From an uncultured Commensalibacter sp. (GTDB taxonomy: Bacteria > Pseudomonadota > Alphaproteobacteria > Acetobacterales > Acetobacteraceae), in the NCBI GenBank assembly GCA_946699565.1, contig CAMPDW010000017.1, positions 1 to 51,034 on the forward strand: a stretch of 51,034 nt of DNA, in the 5' to 3' direction. Below are positions 31,432 to 39,906 of this stretch, piece after piece (within the stretch, counting starts at the first letter, position 1; each line of letters starts with the position of its first letter). A program made the position numbers and the translations under genes. The notes under the pieces were generated by a model. It was given only the letters and a program-made list of their open reading frames with translations, did no database searches and was not told the origin of the DNA.

Positions 31432-33641
31432 TGAATAAAGCACAGCAATTGGTAGTTAATGAAAGTTTGGCAAAAGAATTTGGTTTGTCAGCTGATGAAT
31501 ACCAGAAGGTCTTGTCGATAATGAGAAGGACACCAAGTATGACTGAATTAGGAATTTTTTCAGTCATGTGGTCTGAACATTGCTCTTATAAATCTTCCCG
31601 TGTTTGGTTAAAAAATTTACCTACTAAAGCACCATGGGTTATTCATGGACCCGGCGAAAATGCTGGCGTTGTTGATATTGGTGAAGGGTTAGCGGCCGTT
31701 TTTAAAATGGAAAGTCATAATCATCCCTCTTTTATTGAACCATATCAGGGTGCAGCAACTGGAGTAGGGGGTATATTACGTGATGTCTTTACCATGGGTG
31801 CAAGACCCATTGCCAATTTGAATGCTTTGCGATTTGGTAGTCCAGAAAATTCTCAGACTCGTCATATTGTCGATGGTGTTGTTCGAGGTATTGGTGGATA
31901 TGGAAATTGTGTTGGTGTCCCTACAATTGGTGGCGAAGTTAATTTTCATGAAAGTTATAATAGTAATCCATTGGTAAATGCAATGACAGTTGGAATTGCA
32001 AGAAAAGATCGTATTTTTTTATCCGTAGCTGTCGGTGTTGGTAACCCTGTTATTTACGTTGGTTCAAAAACTGGACGTGATGGTATCCATGGAGCAACGA
32101 TGGCTTCTGCAGAATTTGACGAGGATGCAGCAACTAAACGTCCAACCGTGCAAGTTGGTGATCCTTTTGTAGAGAAGCTTTTAATTGAAGCCTGTCTTGA
32201 ATTGATGGCAACGGACGCTATTGTGGCTATTCAAGATATGGGTGCGGCAGGTTTAACTTCATCTGCTGTTGAAATGGCAGGCAAAGGTGGTGTTGGAATC
32301 GAATTAAATCTGGATCATGTGCCTCAACGTGAGACCCAGATGTCAGCATATGAAATGATGCTTTCCGAAAGTCAGGAAAGAATGTTGATGGTTCTACGTT
32401 CTGATCGGATTAATATAGCCAAACAAATTTTTGAAAAATGGGAGCTTGATTTTGCCATAATTGGTTATTTAACAGATACGGGACATATTGTTGTTAAACA
32501 TCATGGACGAATAGAAGCTGATATTCCTCTTGCTCCTTTAGCTGATGAAGCTCCATTCTATAAACGCTCTTTCTCTCCCTATTTTAAACCTAAACCCATT
32601 GAACCTTTAAACATTACGATGGATATTGAAAGGTCATTGATTAAATTATTAGGATGTGCAGATCTAGCATCTCGTTCATGGATCTGGGATCAATATGACA
32701 GCACAATCGGTGGACAAACTGTTTATCGTCCAGGACAGAGTGATGCGGCAGTTGTCAAGGTAGAAGGAACGTATCTTGGACTTGCTTTAACAACAGATTG
32801 TACACCACGTTACTGTCAAGCAGATGCTTATCAGGGTGCTGCTCAAGCAGTTGCTGAAGCATGGAGAAATATTACTGCCGTTGGTGCAAAACCTTTGGCA
32901 ATTACGGATAATCTAAATTTTGGTAATCCTGAAAAACCTGAAATTATGGGACAAATTATTTCTGTAATTGAAGGAATAAAAGATGCTTGTAATGCGCTGA
33001 ATTTTCCAGTTGTGAGTGGAAATGTTTCGCTTTATAATGAAACATGCAATGCTCAAGGTGAAAATATTTCTATTTTGCCTACACCTGCCATAGGAGGTCT
33101 TGGGGTATTAGATAATGTTTCCAGAGCTGTTGGTAATGCTTTGAAGGAAAATTTTCAATTAGTAATAATTGGTGAAACAAAAGGTCATATTGGGCAATCT
33201 CTTTGGTTAAGAGAAATTATGGGACAAGAGGCAGGACCTCCCCCTACTGTTGATTTAAAAACAGAACGTAAGAATGGTAATTTTGTTCGTCAAGTGATTA
33301 ACCAAGGTTTAGTTGCTGCATGTCATGATATTTCTGATGGTGGTCTTTTGATATCAATAGCAGAAATGGCAATGGCTGGTAATATCGGTTGTACCTTGGA
33401 TGCTCCAGAATGCGGAATGCGTCCTGAAGCTTATTGGTTTGGGGAAGATCAAGGTCGTTATATTATTATGACCTCTGATTCAGATGAATTAATTCAAAAA
33501 GCCAAACAGCAAGATGTTATTGCAAAATTAATTGGATATACTGGTGGCGATTGCATTGTTATGCCTTCTGGTGCCATGATAACCATTATACGAATGAAAG
33601 CAGCCTCAATGTCTTTCTTTGAAAATTTAATGAAAGTTTAA
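31431..33641 (+). CDS. purL: FGAM synthase large subunit PurL
   Basis: ATP-dependent amidation of formylglycinamide ribotide. The 736-residue small form lacks the fused glutaminase and needs PurS and PurQ. Motifs: [99 protein letters not shown] and [19 protein letters not shown] use the ATG at 31431, overlapping the purQ stop; a TTG at 31428 would add one residue. Two bases separate its stop from the bolA ATG. Confidence 0.97.
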   Translation: MNKAQQLVVNESLAKEFGLSADEYQKVLSIMRRTPSMTELGIFSVMWSEHCSYKSSRVWLKNLPTKAPWVIHGPGENAGVVDIGEGLAAVFKMESHNHPSFIEPYQGAATGVGGILRDVFTMGARPIANLNALRFGSPENSQTRHIVDGVVRGIGGYGNCVGVPTIGGEVNFHESYNSNPLVNAMTVGIARKDRIFLSVAVGVGNPVIYVGSKTGRDGIHGATMASAEFDEDAATKRPTVQVGDPFVEKLLIEACLELMATDAIVAIQDMGAAGLTSSAVEMAGKGGVGIELNLDHVPQRETQMSAYEMMLSESQERMLMVLRSDRINIAKQIFEKWELDFAIIGYLTDTGHIVVKHHGRIEADIPLAPLADEAPFYKRSFSPYFKPKPIEPLNITMDIERSLIKLLGCADLASRSWIWDQYDSTIGGQTVYRPGQSDAAVVKVEGTYLGLALTTDCTPRYCQADAYQGAAQAVAEAWRNITAVGAKPLAITDNLNFGNPEKPEIMGQIISVIEGIKDACNALNFPVVSGNVSLYNETCNAQGENISILPTPAIGGLGVLDNVSRAVGNALKENFQLVIIGETKGHIGQSLWLREIMGQEAGPPPTVDLKTERKNGNFVRQVINQGLVAACHDISDGGLLISIAEMAMAGNIGCTLDAPECGMRPEAYWFGEDQGRYIIMTSDSDELIQKAKQQDVIAKLIGYTGGDCIVMPSGAMITIIRMKAASMSFFENLMKV

Positions 33642-33643
33642 CG

Positions 33644-33871
33644 ATGAATGTTTCAGAAATTAAAGATCGATTAGTAGCAGTCTTTCCAGATGCTATTATT
33701 GATGTTGGTGCATTGAAAAATGATGGCAGACATTTTTATTGTAAAATTAGCGCAAAAGAATTTAAGGGCTTAAGTAAAGTTCAACAACATCAACTTGTTT
33801 ATGAAGCGCTAGAAAATTTTATGGATAAAGATTTGCATGCTTTGGCATTACAAACTTCAATTCTTAAATAG
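33644..33871 (+). CDS. BolA-family protein
   Basis: A 75-residue BolA protein. It has the class II KH-like pattern: VSEIKDRLVAVFPDAIIDV, the HFYCKISAKEFKGLSKVQ segment with the metal-cluster Cys, and the conserved QHQLVYEALENFMDKDLHAL with its His. BolA proteins of this type pair with monothiol glutaredoxins to hold and pass [2Fe-2S] clusters, and the next gene encodes such a glutaredoxin. It lies two bases after purL, a linkage conserved in alphaproteobacteria. Confidence 0.93.
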   Translation: MNVSEIKDRLVAVFPDAIIDVGALKNDGRHFYCKISAKEFKGLSKVQQHQLVYEALENFMDKDLHALALQTSILK

Positions 33872-33892
33872 GTATAACTAAGGAAAAAAAGA

Positions 33893-34219
33893 ATGAGTAA
33901 TTCTATATTTAAATATATTCAAAATGAAATTGATACCAATCCAGTCGTATTATTTATGAAAGGAACTGCAGATTTTCCAAGTTGTGGTTTTTCTGCTAAA
34001 GTTGTCCATATTCTTTCTGATCTAGGTGTATCTTTTAAGGATATTAATATTTTGGAAGATGATAATTTACGACAGGGGCTTAAGGATTTTTCTAAATGGC
34101 CAACTTTTCCTCAACTATATGTTAATGGTAAATTTGTTGGTGGATGTGATATCGTTCGTGAAATGTATTCTTCTGGGGAACTTAAAAAATTACTTCAAAA
34201 TGAAAATATTCTGAATTGA
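33893..34219 (+). CDS. grxD: Monothiol glutaredoxin (Grx4/GrxD type)
   Basis: A 108-residue CGFS-type glutaredoxin for [2Fe-2S] cluster transfer. The active site reads FPSCGFSAKVV, preceded by the VVLFMKGTADFP strand and followed by SKWPTFPQLYVNGKFVGGCD, which includes the cis-Pro TFPQ and the glutathione-binding GG. A strong AAGGA precedes the ATG. It ends the purC-purS-X-purQ-purL-bolA-grxD run and is followed by a hairpin region. Confidence 0.95.
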   Translation: MSNSIFKYIQNEIDTNPVVLFMKGTADFPSCGFSAKVVHILSDLGVSFKDINILEDDNLRQGLKDFSKWPTFPQLYVNGKFVGGCDIVREMYSSGELKKLLQNENILN

Positions 34220-34226
34220 ATAAAGA

Positions 34227-34281
34227 TGTAGAAAATCTACAATGCAAGAATAATTTTATAGTAAAGTAATTTTGTTCTTGC
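34227..34281 (+). terminator. Tandem hairpins ending the purine operon
   Basis: A six-base hairpin (TGTAGA-aaa-TCTACA, 34227-34241) is followed by a ten-base stem (34244-34253 pairing with 34272-34281, core GCAAGAA/TTCTTGC), which leads into TTTATTTAATTT. The second hairpin is the better terminator candidate; the loop is long at 18 bases. Confidence 0.5.
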
Positions 34282-34337
34282 TTTATTTAATTTAAAGTTG
34301 TTTCTTATAAGAATTGAATTTTGTGATTTGGGATTAA

Positions 34338-34706
34338 ATGATGTTTGAGAATATAAAAAAATCTTTCTATGTATTTACGGGTGTAGCGTTTTTTGGTTTT
34401 TTATCACCATCTTTGGTTAAAGCTCAACATATTGTCACCGAGTCTGAAGCAGGAAAACTAACACTAGCTTCATTAACTGCAGCTCCTGTTATACATTATT
34501 CTCATGTTGCAAAACATTTATATAAAAATTCAAAACATGTAAGATATAGAACAGTTTCCTATCAAACAACATCCAATAAAAGATATATATCTTTAATTCA
34601 TAAAATTTCTTATAAACAAAAAGCTCTAGATAAAATAAGAATTAGAGGTGGTGTGTATAACCTTTCTGCACATAAAAAATCTAAAACGCGTCGTCATCGC
34701 AGTTAA
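34338..34706 (+). CDS. Small secreted basic protein of unknown function
   Basis: A 122-residue protein with a signal peptide (FYVFTGVAFFGFLSPSLVKA, cleavage probably after the Ala) and a very basic mature part rich in Lys, His, Arg, Tyr and Ser, without cysteines. Its segment IHYSHVAKHLYKN then SKHVRYRTVSYQTTSN resembles the basic region of the secreted protein at 24.0 kb (SHVTKHKASHH then KKVRGRHASYRQ). It may start at the next ATG (34341), which sits seven bases from a GGGA. Function unknown; the composition could suit binding of nucleic acid, lipopolysaccharide or cell wall. Confidence 0.68.
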   Translation: MMFENIKKSFYVFTGVAFFGFLSPSLVKAQHIVTESEAGKLTLASLTAAPVIHYSHVAKHLYKNSKHVRYRTVSYQTTSNKRYISLIHKISYKQKALDKIRIRGGVYNLSAHKKSKTRRHRS

Positions 34707-35027
34707 TAATAAAGCTATATTTTCTTTATGTTGAATTTGGTTATGATTATTTAATGTGATTAAGTCAAATTGAACATTGTTAAAATCTAATAATAACTTG
34801 TTGAAATTAGATTAATTTCTCCAAAAACGATATCGTTTACAAAGAATTTCCTATTTTAGATTTATTAAATAATTAGCATCAATATTTTTAGCTATAAGTT
34901 TATTCATATAATTATATTTTGTTGATGAATTTTTCATTTTATTCATGACTTAAATTCTCAATTAATTCATAATTTATCTTTATCATTTATAAAATTAGTA
35001 CATATCAATTGTTAAGGAAATTTTTTT
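34707..35027. promoter_or_regulatory. AT-rich gap with two inverted repeats upstream of cardiolipin synthase
   Basis: No ORF is supported in these 321 bases. Two symmetrical elements stand out: AATCTAAT at 34784-34791 with its complement ATTAGATT at 34806-34813, and a perfect 14-base palindrome AAACGATATCGTTT at 34825-34838. They lie roughly 190-245 bases before the cls start. An operator role is possible but unproven; I saw no convincing -35/-10 pair. Confidence 0.4.
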
Positions 35028-36464
35028 ATGACTGCCTTTTATACTTATCTTTTTTTTATCGAAATAAAACAAGATTGGTTTATGGCAATTGTAAGAATAA
35101 TTCTGTTAATAACTGTGACTTATCATGTATTAAAATATGTTCGTGATACAAAAGCAGCAATAGGATGGATTGGTTTTTCATGGATTATGCCCATTACTGG
35201 GTTTATTCTTTATTTTATGTTTGGGATTAATCGTGTTACTCGAAAGGCGCAAAAACTTGCTACTCATCGTCCATGGTCTCATAAACTAATTAGAAATCAC
35301 TTTATCTATAATGTTCAAGGACATTTTTTTCCTTTAGCTAAAGTTGTAGAAAGTTTTACACAACGAGCTTTGTTAAAAGGAAATAATATAGATATTTATC
35401 ATAATGGGGATGAAGCTTATCCTGCTATGATAGATGCAATAAATACAGCAAAAACATGCGTTTTTTTATCTAGTTATATTCTTGAAAGTGATGATATAGG
35501 TAAAAAATTTGCTGATGCTATTATTAAAGTCCATCAAAGAGGTGCAACAGTACGTGTTCTTGTCGATGGGATAGGAAGCGGATATTTTTATTGCCCAATT
35601 GCAAAATATCTAAAAAAATATGGTGTTAAAATTGACCGTTTTATGCATACATTTCTACCTTGGAAAATGGCATTTATAAACTTAAGAACGCATAAGAAAA
35701 TATTAGTTGTAGACGGAAAAATTGGTTTTATAGGTGGTTTAAATATAGCAGCCGTAAATGAATTGTCAAGATTACCTAAAAATCCAGTTTCTGACACACA
35801 TTTTAAAGTAAAGGGACCTATTGTTCATGAACTTACTGAGGCCTTTTTAAAGGATTGGTTTTTTATCACTTCTGAAAAATTGGATAATAAAATCTTTTTT
35901 CCTGAAGTTAAGGAAGAGGGAGATATGGTGTGTCGTATTATTACTGCCGGTCCAGATTCAGATATGGAAAAAATTAAATATACAATGATGCAAGCCATAA
36001 GTTTAGCGCGTAAATCAATTCGAATTATGACACCTTATTTTTTACCTGATGATCGTTTTTTATCTTTATTATGTATGGCTGCAATACGTGGTGTTGAAAT
36101 TGATATTGTAACTCCAGAAAAAAGTAATCAATTTTTAGTTGATTGGGCAAGAAATATAAATAATATATTACCTTTATATTATGGTTGCAAAATTTGGTTG
36201 GCGAAACCTCCTTTTAATCATTCAAAATTAATGGTTATTGATCGTTTATGGTCTTTTGTAGGAAGCTCTAATATTGATATGCGAAGTCTACGTCTTAATT
36301 TTGAAATTAATATGGAAGTTTATCATGAACAATTTGCTTCTAACATTGATGATTTCATTTCTATACATAAAAATAAATTATTAACTTTAAATGAATTAGA
36401 AAAAAGGTTTGTTTTAGCCAAATTAAGGGATGCGACTACACGTTTATTATTACCTTATTTATAA
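35028..36464 (+). CDS. cls: Cardiolipin synthase (phospholipase D family)
   Basis: Makes cardiolipin from phosphatidylglycerol. Two N-terminal membrane segments (near residues 18-38 and 43-65, the second WIGFSWIMPITGFILYFMFG) precede two HKD catalytic domains: THKKILVVDGKIGFIGGLN around residue 220 and NHSKLMVIDRLWSFVGSSN around residue 397. The 478 residues match the ClsA-type length. AAGGA lies about 12 bases before the ATG. It converges on an EEP-family hydrolase gene, a pairing I recall from other alphaproteobacteria. Confidence 0.93.
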   Translation: MTAFYTYLFFIEIKQDWFMAIVRIILLITVTYHVLKYVRDTKAAIGWIGFSWIMPITGFILYFMFGINRVTRKAQKLATHRPWSHKLIRNHFIYNVQGHFFPLAKVVESFTQRALLKGNNIDIYHNGDEAYPAMIDAINTAKTCVFLSSYILESDDIGKKFADAIIKVHQRGATVRVLVDGIGSGYFYCPIAKYLKKYGVKIDRFMHTFLPWKMAFINLRTHKKILVVDGKIGFIGGLNIAAVNELSRLPKNPVSDTHFKVKGPIVHELTEAFLKDWFFITSEKLDNKIFFPEVKEEGDMVCRIITAGPDSDMEKIKYTMMQAISLARKSIRIMTPYFLPDDRFLSLLCMAAIRGVEIDIVTPEKSNQFLVDWARNINNILPLYYGCKIWLAKPPFNHSKLMVIDRLWSFVGSSNIDMRSLRLNFEINMEVYHEQFASNIDDFISIHKNKLLTLNELEKRFVLAKLRDATTRLLLPYL

Positions 36465-36471
36465 TAATTCA

Positions 36472-37125
36472 TTATAAATTAGGTTCAAGTATAACCATAA
36501 TTGGATGATGATCCGAAGTAAAACGGGATAAAACTTTGCTAGAAACACATTTCATTCCTCTTATTAAACAGCGATCTAATCGAATGGGTAAAAGATTGAT
36601 CATTTTATGCGTAGGATGATTCGGACCAACATCTTTAAATCCATGTATCATTGCAGGACCTATTTGATTAAAATCTCCTAATATTGCTGAATGAGGGGGT
36701 AAAAAATCTGATAAAGCTTGCAATTGTTTACGATTTAAAAATTGTCCATGAGACAAGTGAACATTTGCAATCCAAAAATTTTTATAATTAATAATTTGGG
36801 CAACACGTCTGATTAAGGTTCCTCGAGGTAAATCATAAAAGGATGGAGGGGCAAGGAAAGGATAGGGACTCCAACAAGCTACACCATGAATTCTTCTAGG
36901 TAATGGAAAACGACTATAAAATCCTCCAACTAATTGGGGAAGAATATTAATTTCTTCAGTAGCTTCTTGCATCAATAAAAGATCAGGGTTGTGATTATTA
37001 ATTAAAAAAGCTACATCCTCAACAGAAGCACCTTTTTTTCTTAAAAGATTCCAGCTAATAATTTTCATTTGTAAAAAATCATAAGGTTTTTCAAATGTAG
37101 TATGAGACGACATTAATAAGATCAT
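36472..37125 (-). CDS. Endonuclease/exonuclease/phosphatase (EEP) family protein
   Basis: Compact EEP-fold hydrolase. Motifs: MKIISWNLLRKKGAS, LLLMQEATEEI with the metal Glu, NVHLSHGQFLNRKQLQAL, AILGDFNQIGP, LDRCLIRG and SDHHPIMVIL with the catalytic His. The fold covers nucleases, phosphoinositide phosphatases and sphingomyelinases; the substrate here is unknown. The match begins at the ATG at 37068; the 19 residues before it in the longer reading are not conserved, so the true start may be 37068. Being next to cls suggests a membrane-lipid role. Confidence 0.8.
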   Translation of the reverse strand: MILLMSSHTTFEKPYDFLQMKIISWNLLRKKGASVEDVAFLINNHNPDLLLMQEATEEINILPQLVGGFYSRFPLPRRIHGVACWSPYPFLAPPSFYDLPRGTLIRRVAQIINYKNFWIANVHLSHGQFLNRKQLQALSDFLPPHSAILGDFNQIGPAMIHGFKDVGPNHPTHKMINLLPIRLDRCLIRGMKCVSSKVLSRFTSDHHPIMVILEPNL

Positions 37126-37249
37126 GAGTAAAATTGAAATATATGGACAAAATTAAAACATAATTAAAAAGAAGATAGGTTATTGATTAATAAGTAATTT
37201 AAGTTTTAATTTATAAATATCAAGTCAATTTAAATAATAGAATTTTAAC

Positions 37250-37291
37250 GTTACTTTAAGTAACTGGAATTAGTTTTATTGTGTATACAAT
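37250..37291 (+). promoter_or_regulatory. Two palindromes in the metC upstream region
   Basis: GTTACTT-t-AAGTAAC (37250-37264) is a seven-base inverted repeat around one base. ATTGT-gtat-ACAAT (37278-37291) is a second symmetrical element that overlaps a TATACAAT -10-like stretch. They end 23 bases before the metC start, a position where a repressor could act. No known regulator site (for example MetJ) is recognised. Confidence 0.45.
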
Positions 37292-37314
37292 TATATTTGA
37301 AAAAAGGTAAATTT

Positions 37315-38535
37315 ATGTCGCTGTCAATTGAAGAAAAAGCCGTATCTTATGGTTGGAAAGTTTTATCAACTTTGTTAACACAATTGGGGAGACATAATTT
37401 ACCTTTACCTTTGAAGGGTAAATTTGTAAATGAACCTTTAGCACGAGGTTCAACCGTTATTTATCCATCTGTTGAGGCTATGCAAAAAGCTAATATAGGT
37501 TTTTATAATCATGAAACCTTGTATGGAGCCATGGGATCGCCTAATCAACATCAACTTGAAAAGGCCATTGCTTTGATTGAAGGTGGAAGAGATTGTCAAA
37601 TTGTTTCTTCGGGATTGGCTGCTTGCACTGTTCCTTTGTTGAGTTTTTTATCTTCAGGTGATCATTGTTTAATTATTGACAGTATTTATGGACCAACCCG
37701 TCGGTTTGCTGATAACATTATGAAACGATTTGGGGTTGAAATTAGTTATTATCCAGCGGATTCTTCATTGGAAGAAATAGAAACTTTTATTCAAAAGAAC
37801 ACAAAAATCATTTTCACTGAAAGTCCAGGAAGTCATAGTTTCGAAATTCAAGATATTCAAGGAACGGCTAAAATTGCACATCGCCATAGTGCTAAACTTA
37901 TTTTGGATAATACGTGGGGAATTGGTATTTTTAAACCTTTTGAACACGGTGTTGATATTTCAGTGCAAGCTTTAACGAAATTTGCGAATGGTCACTCAGA
38001 TTTGGTCTTGGGGGCAATTACCGTTAATAATAATGAAGATTGGCATCAACTAAGGAATACTGCTGTTGCTTTAGGTGAAGTTGCGGGATCAGATGTTTGC
38101 TGGTTAACTTTACGGGGATTACGTACTTTAGCTGCACGATTAGAAAAGCAATCCATTACTAGTTTTAACCTAGCATTATGGTGTAGTAAACTACCTTTTG
38201 TAAAACGTGTCCTACATCCCGCTTTACCAAGTTGTTATGGACATGAAATTTGGAAACGTGATTTTACAGGAGCAAGTAGTGTTTTTGGTATTGTATTTAA
38301 AGAAAATATTAAAACAGAACAACTTATACAAATCATCAATAGTTTAAAGATTTTTTCAATTGGAGCATCGTGGGGTGGATTTGAAAGCTTGGTTTTGCTT
38401 TCTGATGGGGAAATAAAAAGAAATTTTAAAAGCAGAACACTTACGGGTTCAGCTTTCCGTTTACATATAGGGTTGGAAGATAAAGATGATCTTATTCAAG
38501 ATCTAAAACAAGCGTTTGAAAAAATATTAGGTTAG
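37315..38535 (+). CDS. metC: Cystathionine beta-lyase
   Basis: PLP enzyme of the Cys/Met metabolism family that splits cystathionine to homocysteine, pyruvate and ammonia. Visible: LARGSTVIYPSVEAMQ, FYNHETLYGAMGSPNQHQLE with the cofactor-phosphate residues, SSGLAAC, LILDNTWGIGIFKPFEHG, the Schiff-base Lys in VQALTKFANGHSD, and SIGASWGGFESL, the SWGG..S pattern of beta-lyases. I place the start at 37315, six bases after AAAAAGGT; a GTG at 37279 would add 12 poorly conserved residues. Length is 406 residues. Its last nine bases overlap the end of the comM remnant on the other strand. Confidence 0.93.
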   Translation: MSLSIEEKAVSYGWKVLSTLLTQLGRHNLPLPLKGKFVNEPLARGSTVIYPSVEAMQKANIGFYNHETLYGAMGSPNQHQLEKAIALIEGGRDCQIVSSGLAACTVPLLSFLSSGDHCLIIDSIYGPTRRFADNIMKRFGVEISYYPADSSLEEIETFIQKNTKIIFTESPGSHSFEIQDIQGTAKIAHRHSAKLILDNTWGIGIFKPFEHGVDISVQALTKFANGHSDLVLGAITVNNNEDWHQLRNTAVALGEVAGSDVCWLTLRGLRTLAARLEKQSITSFNLALWCSKLPFVKRVLHPALPSCYGHEIWKRDFTGASSVFGIVFKENIKTEQLIQIINSLKIFSIGASWGGFESLVLLSDGEIKRNFKSRTLTGSAFRLHIGLEDKDDLIQDLKQAFEKILG

Positions 38536-39878
38536 ATTTCTTTTTCTAAAAGTCAGAGCATCAGCAATACACGTTATATCAATTATAGATTCATTTGAGA
38601 GCTTAGTAATTGCTTTTGCTACTCTTAATAAATGTGTTGTGCCGCCTGCTGATAATCAAAGGTGTGAGGATGCTTTTTTAACAAAATTATCTATTTTAAG
38701 AGGTAAAATTAATTTAAATGTTTTTTAAAGTATTATTTAAATAATTTTGGCGTTTAAATTGTCTTTCTCATGATTTATAAACACGTTTAGCTATATTTAC
38801 ACTTTTTTGCTATTGACAATCGTAATGATATTTTTCGGAGGAACAGGTTCAACATAGGCAATAAGGTTTATACGATCAGTTAATGGCCCTGGCCATGATA
38901 TTTTACGCGTATATTCTTTGCTACATTTTGGAACACAATGATACTCTTTGTCTTATACCTCCTATATATCCGCACATCGACAAAGGTTCATTGTAGCAAT
39001 AAGTTGAAAATTTACTGGAAACGCTATTGATTTGTTGTTTGAGCAGTTAAGATGCTACTATTTTTAAATGGTTGATGTAAAGTTTATAAACTATTTCTAT
39101 TAAATTCTGATAATTCATTCAAAAATAATACGTTTGATATGCCAAACTTATTTTACTCGCTATTATTTTTATTACTCGCTCAATATAAATTAATTTTATA
39201 TAATTACCAGAATCATTATAATAAAATTTTATAAATTATGGATGAGGGTCAGTTGCTCTGTATAACGATTAATATTTCCTCTACTACTCTAGCTATCTTG
39301 TCTAATATTATTAGGATTTGTTGCATAATGACCACGAATATAAGTTCTATGTCGTCTTTGATACACTCGTGTATAATGAACATTTGGGACGAATAACCTT
39401 CAGGATTATATGAATATAGATAATACTCACCACACGCAAGAAACACTTCTGTTTTTAATCCCAATGCTAAAACAAATCAAATTTAATGAAGCACTAATTG
39501 TTATGAGAATAACGTCGGTGAAAGTCTTTATTTACCATCAAGATATAACTCACTTATAAAAGCATATTTTTATAATGTTTTATTAAATATTATATCTAAA
39601 GTAGCTAAAAGCTCTAGAGGAATAGAAAATCATAATGCGTACCCTTTTCTACAATATCCGCAGGTAAAAGATTAACTAATATATACTTGTAATTGACAGG
39701 TAATGCAATTTCTATTGAAATGAGGGCTGCCTTAAAACCGTTCATGAAATTCAGTTATAGTTGTACCGACAAGACCCACAATTGTATAGGTGGGTAAACC
39801 TCGTGAAATTAGGATCTGAATTTTAATAGAAATGCGATTAATACTAGAAAAAGCGAAAGCTAGAATTCTGATTATCAT
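38527..39878 (-). pseudogene. comM: Decayed comM (Mg-chelatase-like AAA+ protein / YifB)
   Basis: This stretch has no full-length ORF, but reading it leftward in shifting frames gives ComM blocks in the correct order. They are: IIRILAFAFSSI and ISRGLPTYTIVGL (39732-39878); ALPVNYKYILVNLLPADI and EKGTHYDFLFL (about 39620-39720); ISELYLDG (about 39530-39570); FLNELSEFNRNSL (about 39085-39125); FQLIATMNLCRCAD (about 38970-39010); KISWPGPLTDRINLIAYVEP (about 38830-38925); and the C terminus LSAGGTTHLLRVAKAIT, ending ALTFRKRNLT (38527-38655). Many frameshifts and stops separate them, and the P-loop ATPase region between about 39150 and 39440 is not recognisable. ComM is a branch-migration helicase of natural transformation. 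The remnant is about 1.35 kb against some 1.5 kb in intact genes. Confidence 0.9.
39242..39393 (-). other. Unassigned basic-protein fragment inside the comM remnant
   Basis: In one frame of this segment the conceptual peptide reads VPNVHYTRVYQRRHR then TYIRGHYATNPNN, a stop, and SSRGNINRYTEQ. It does not match ComM, whose P-loop domain should be here, but looks like the basic part of the secreted protein at 34.3 kb (IHYSHVAKH, RYRTVSYQTTSN). It may be the remnant of an inserted or recombined secreted-protein gene. The match is short and of low complexity, so chance is possible. Confidence 0.25.
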
Positions 39879-39906
39879 TATGATATTTATTGATCCTAAA
39901 GTTGTT

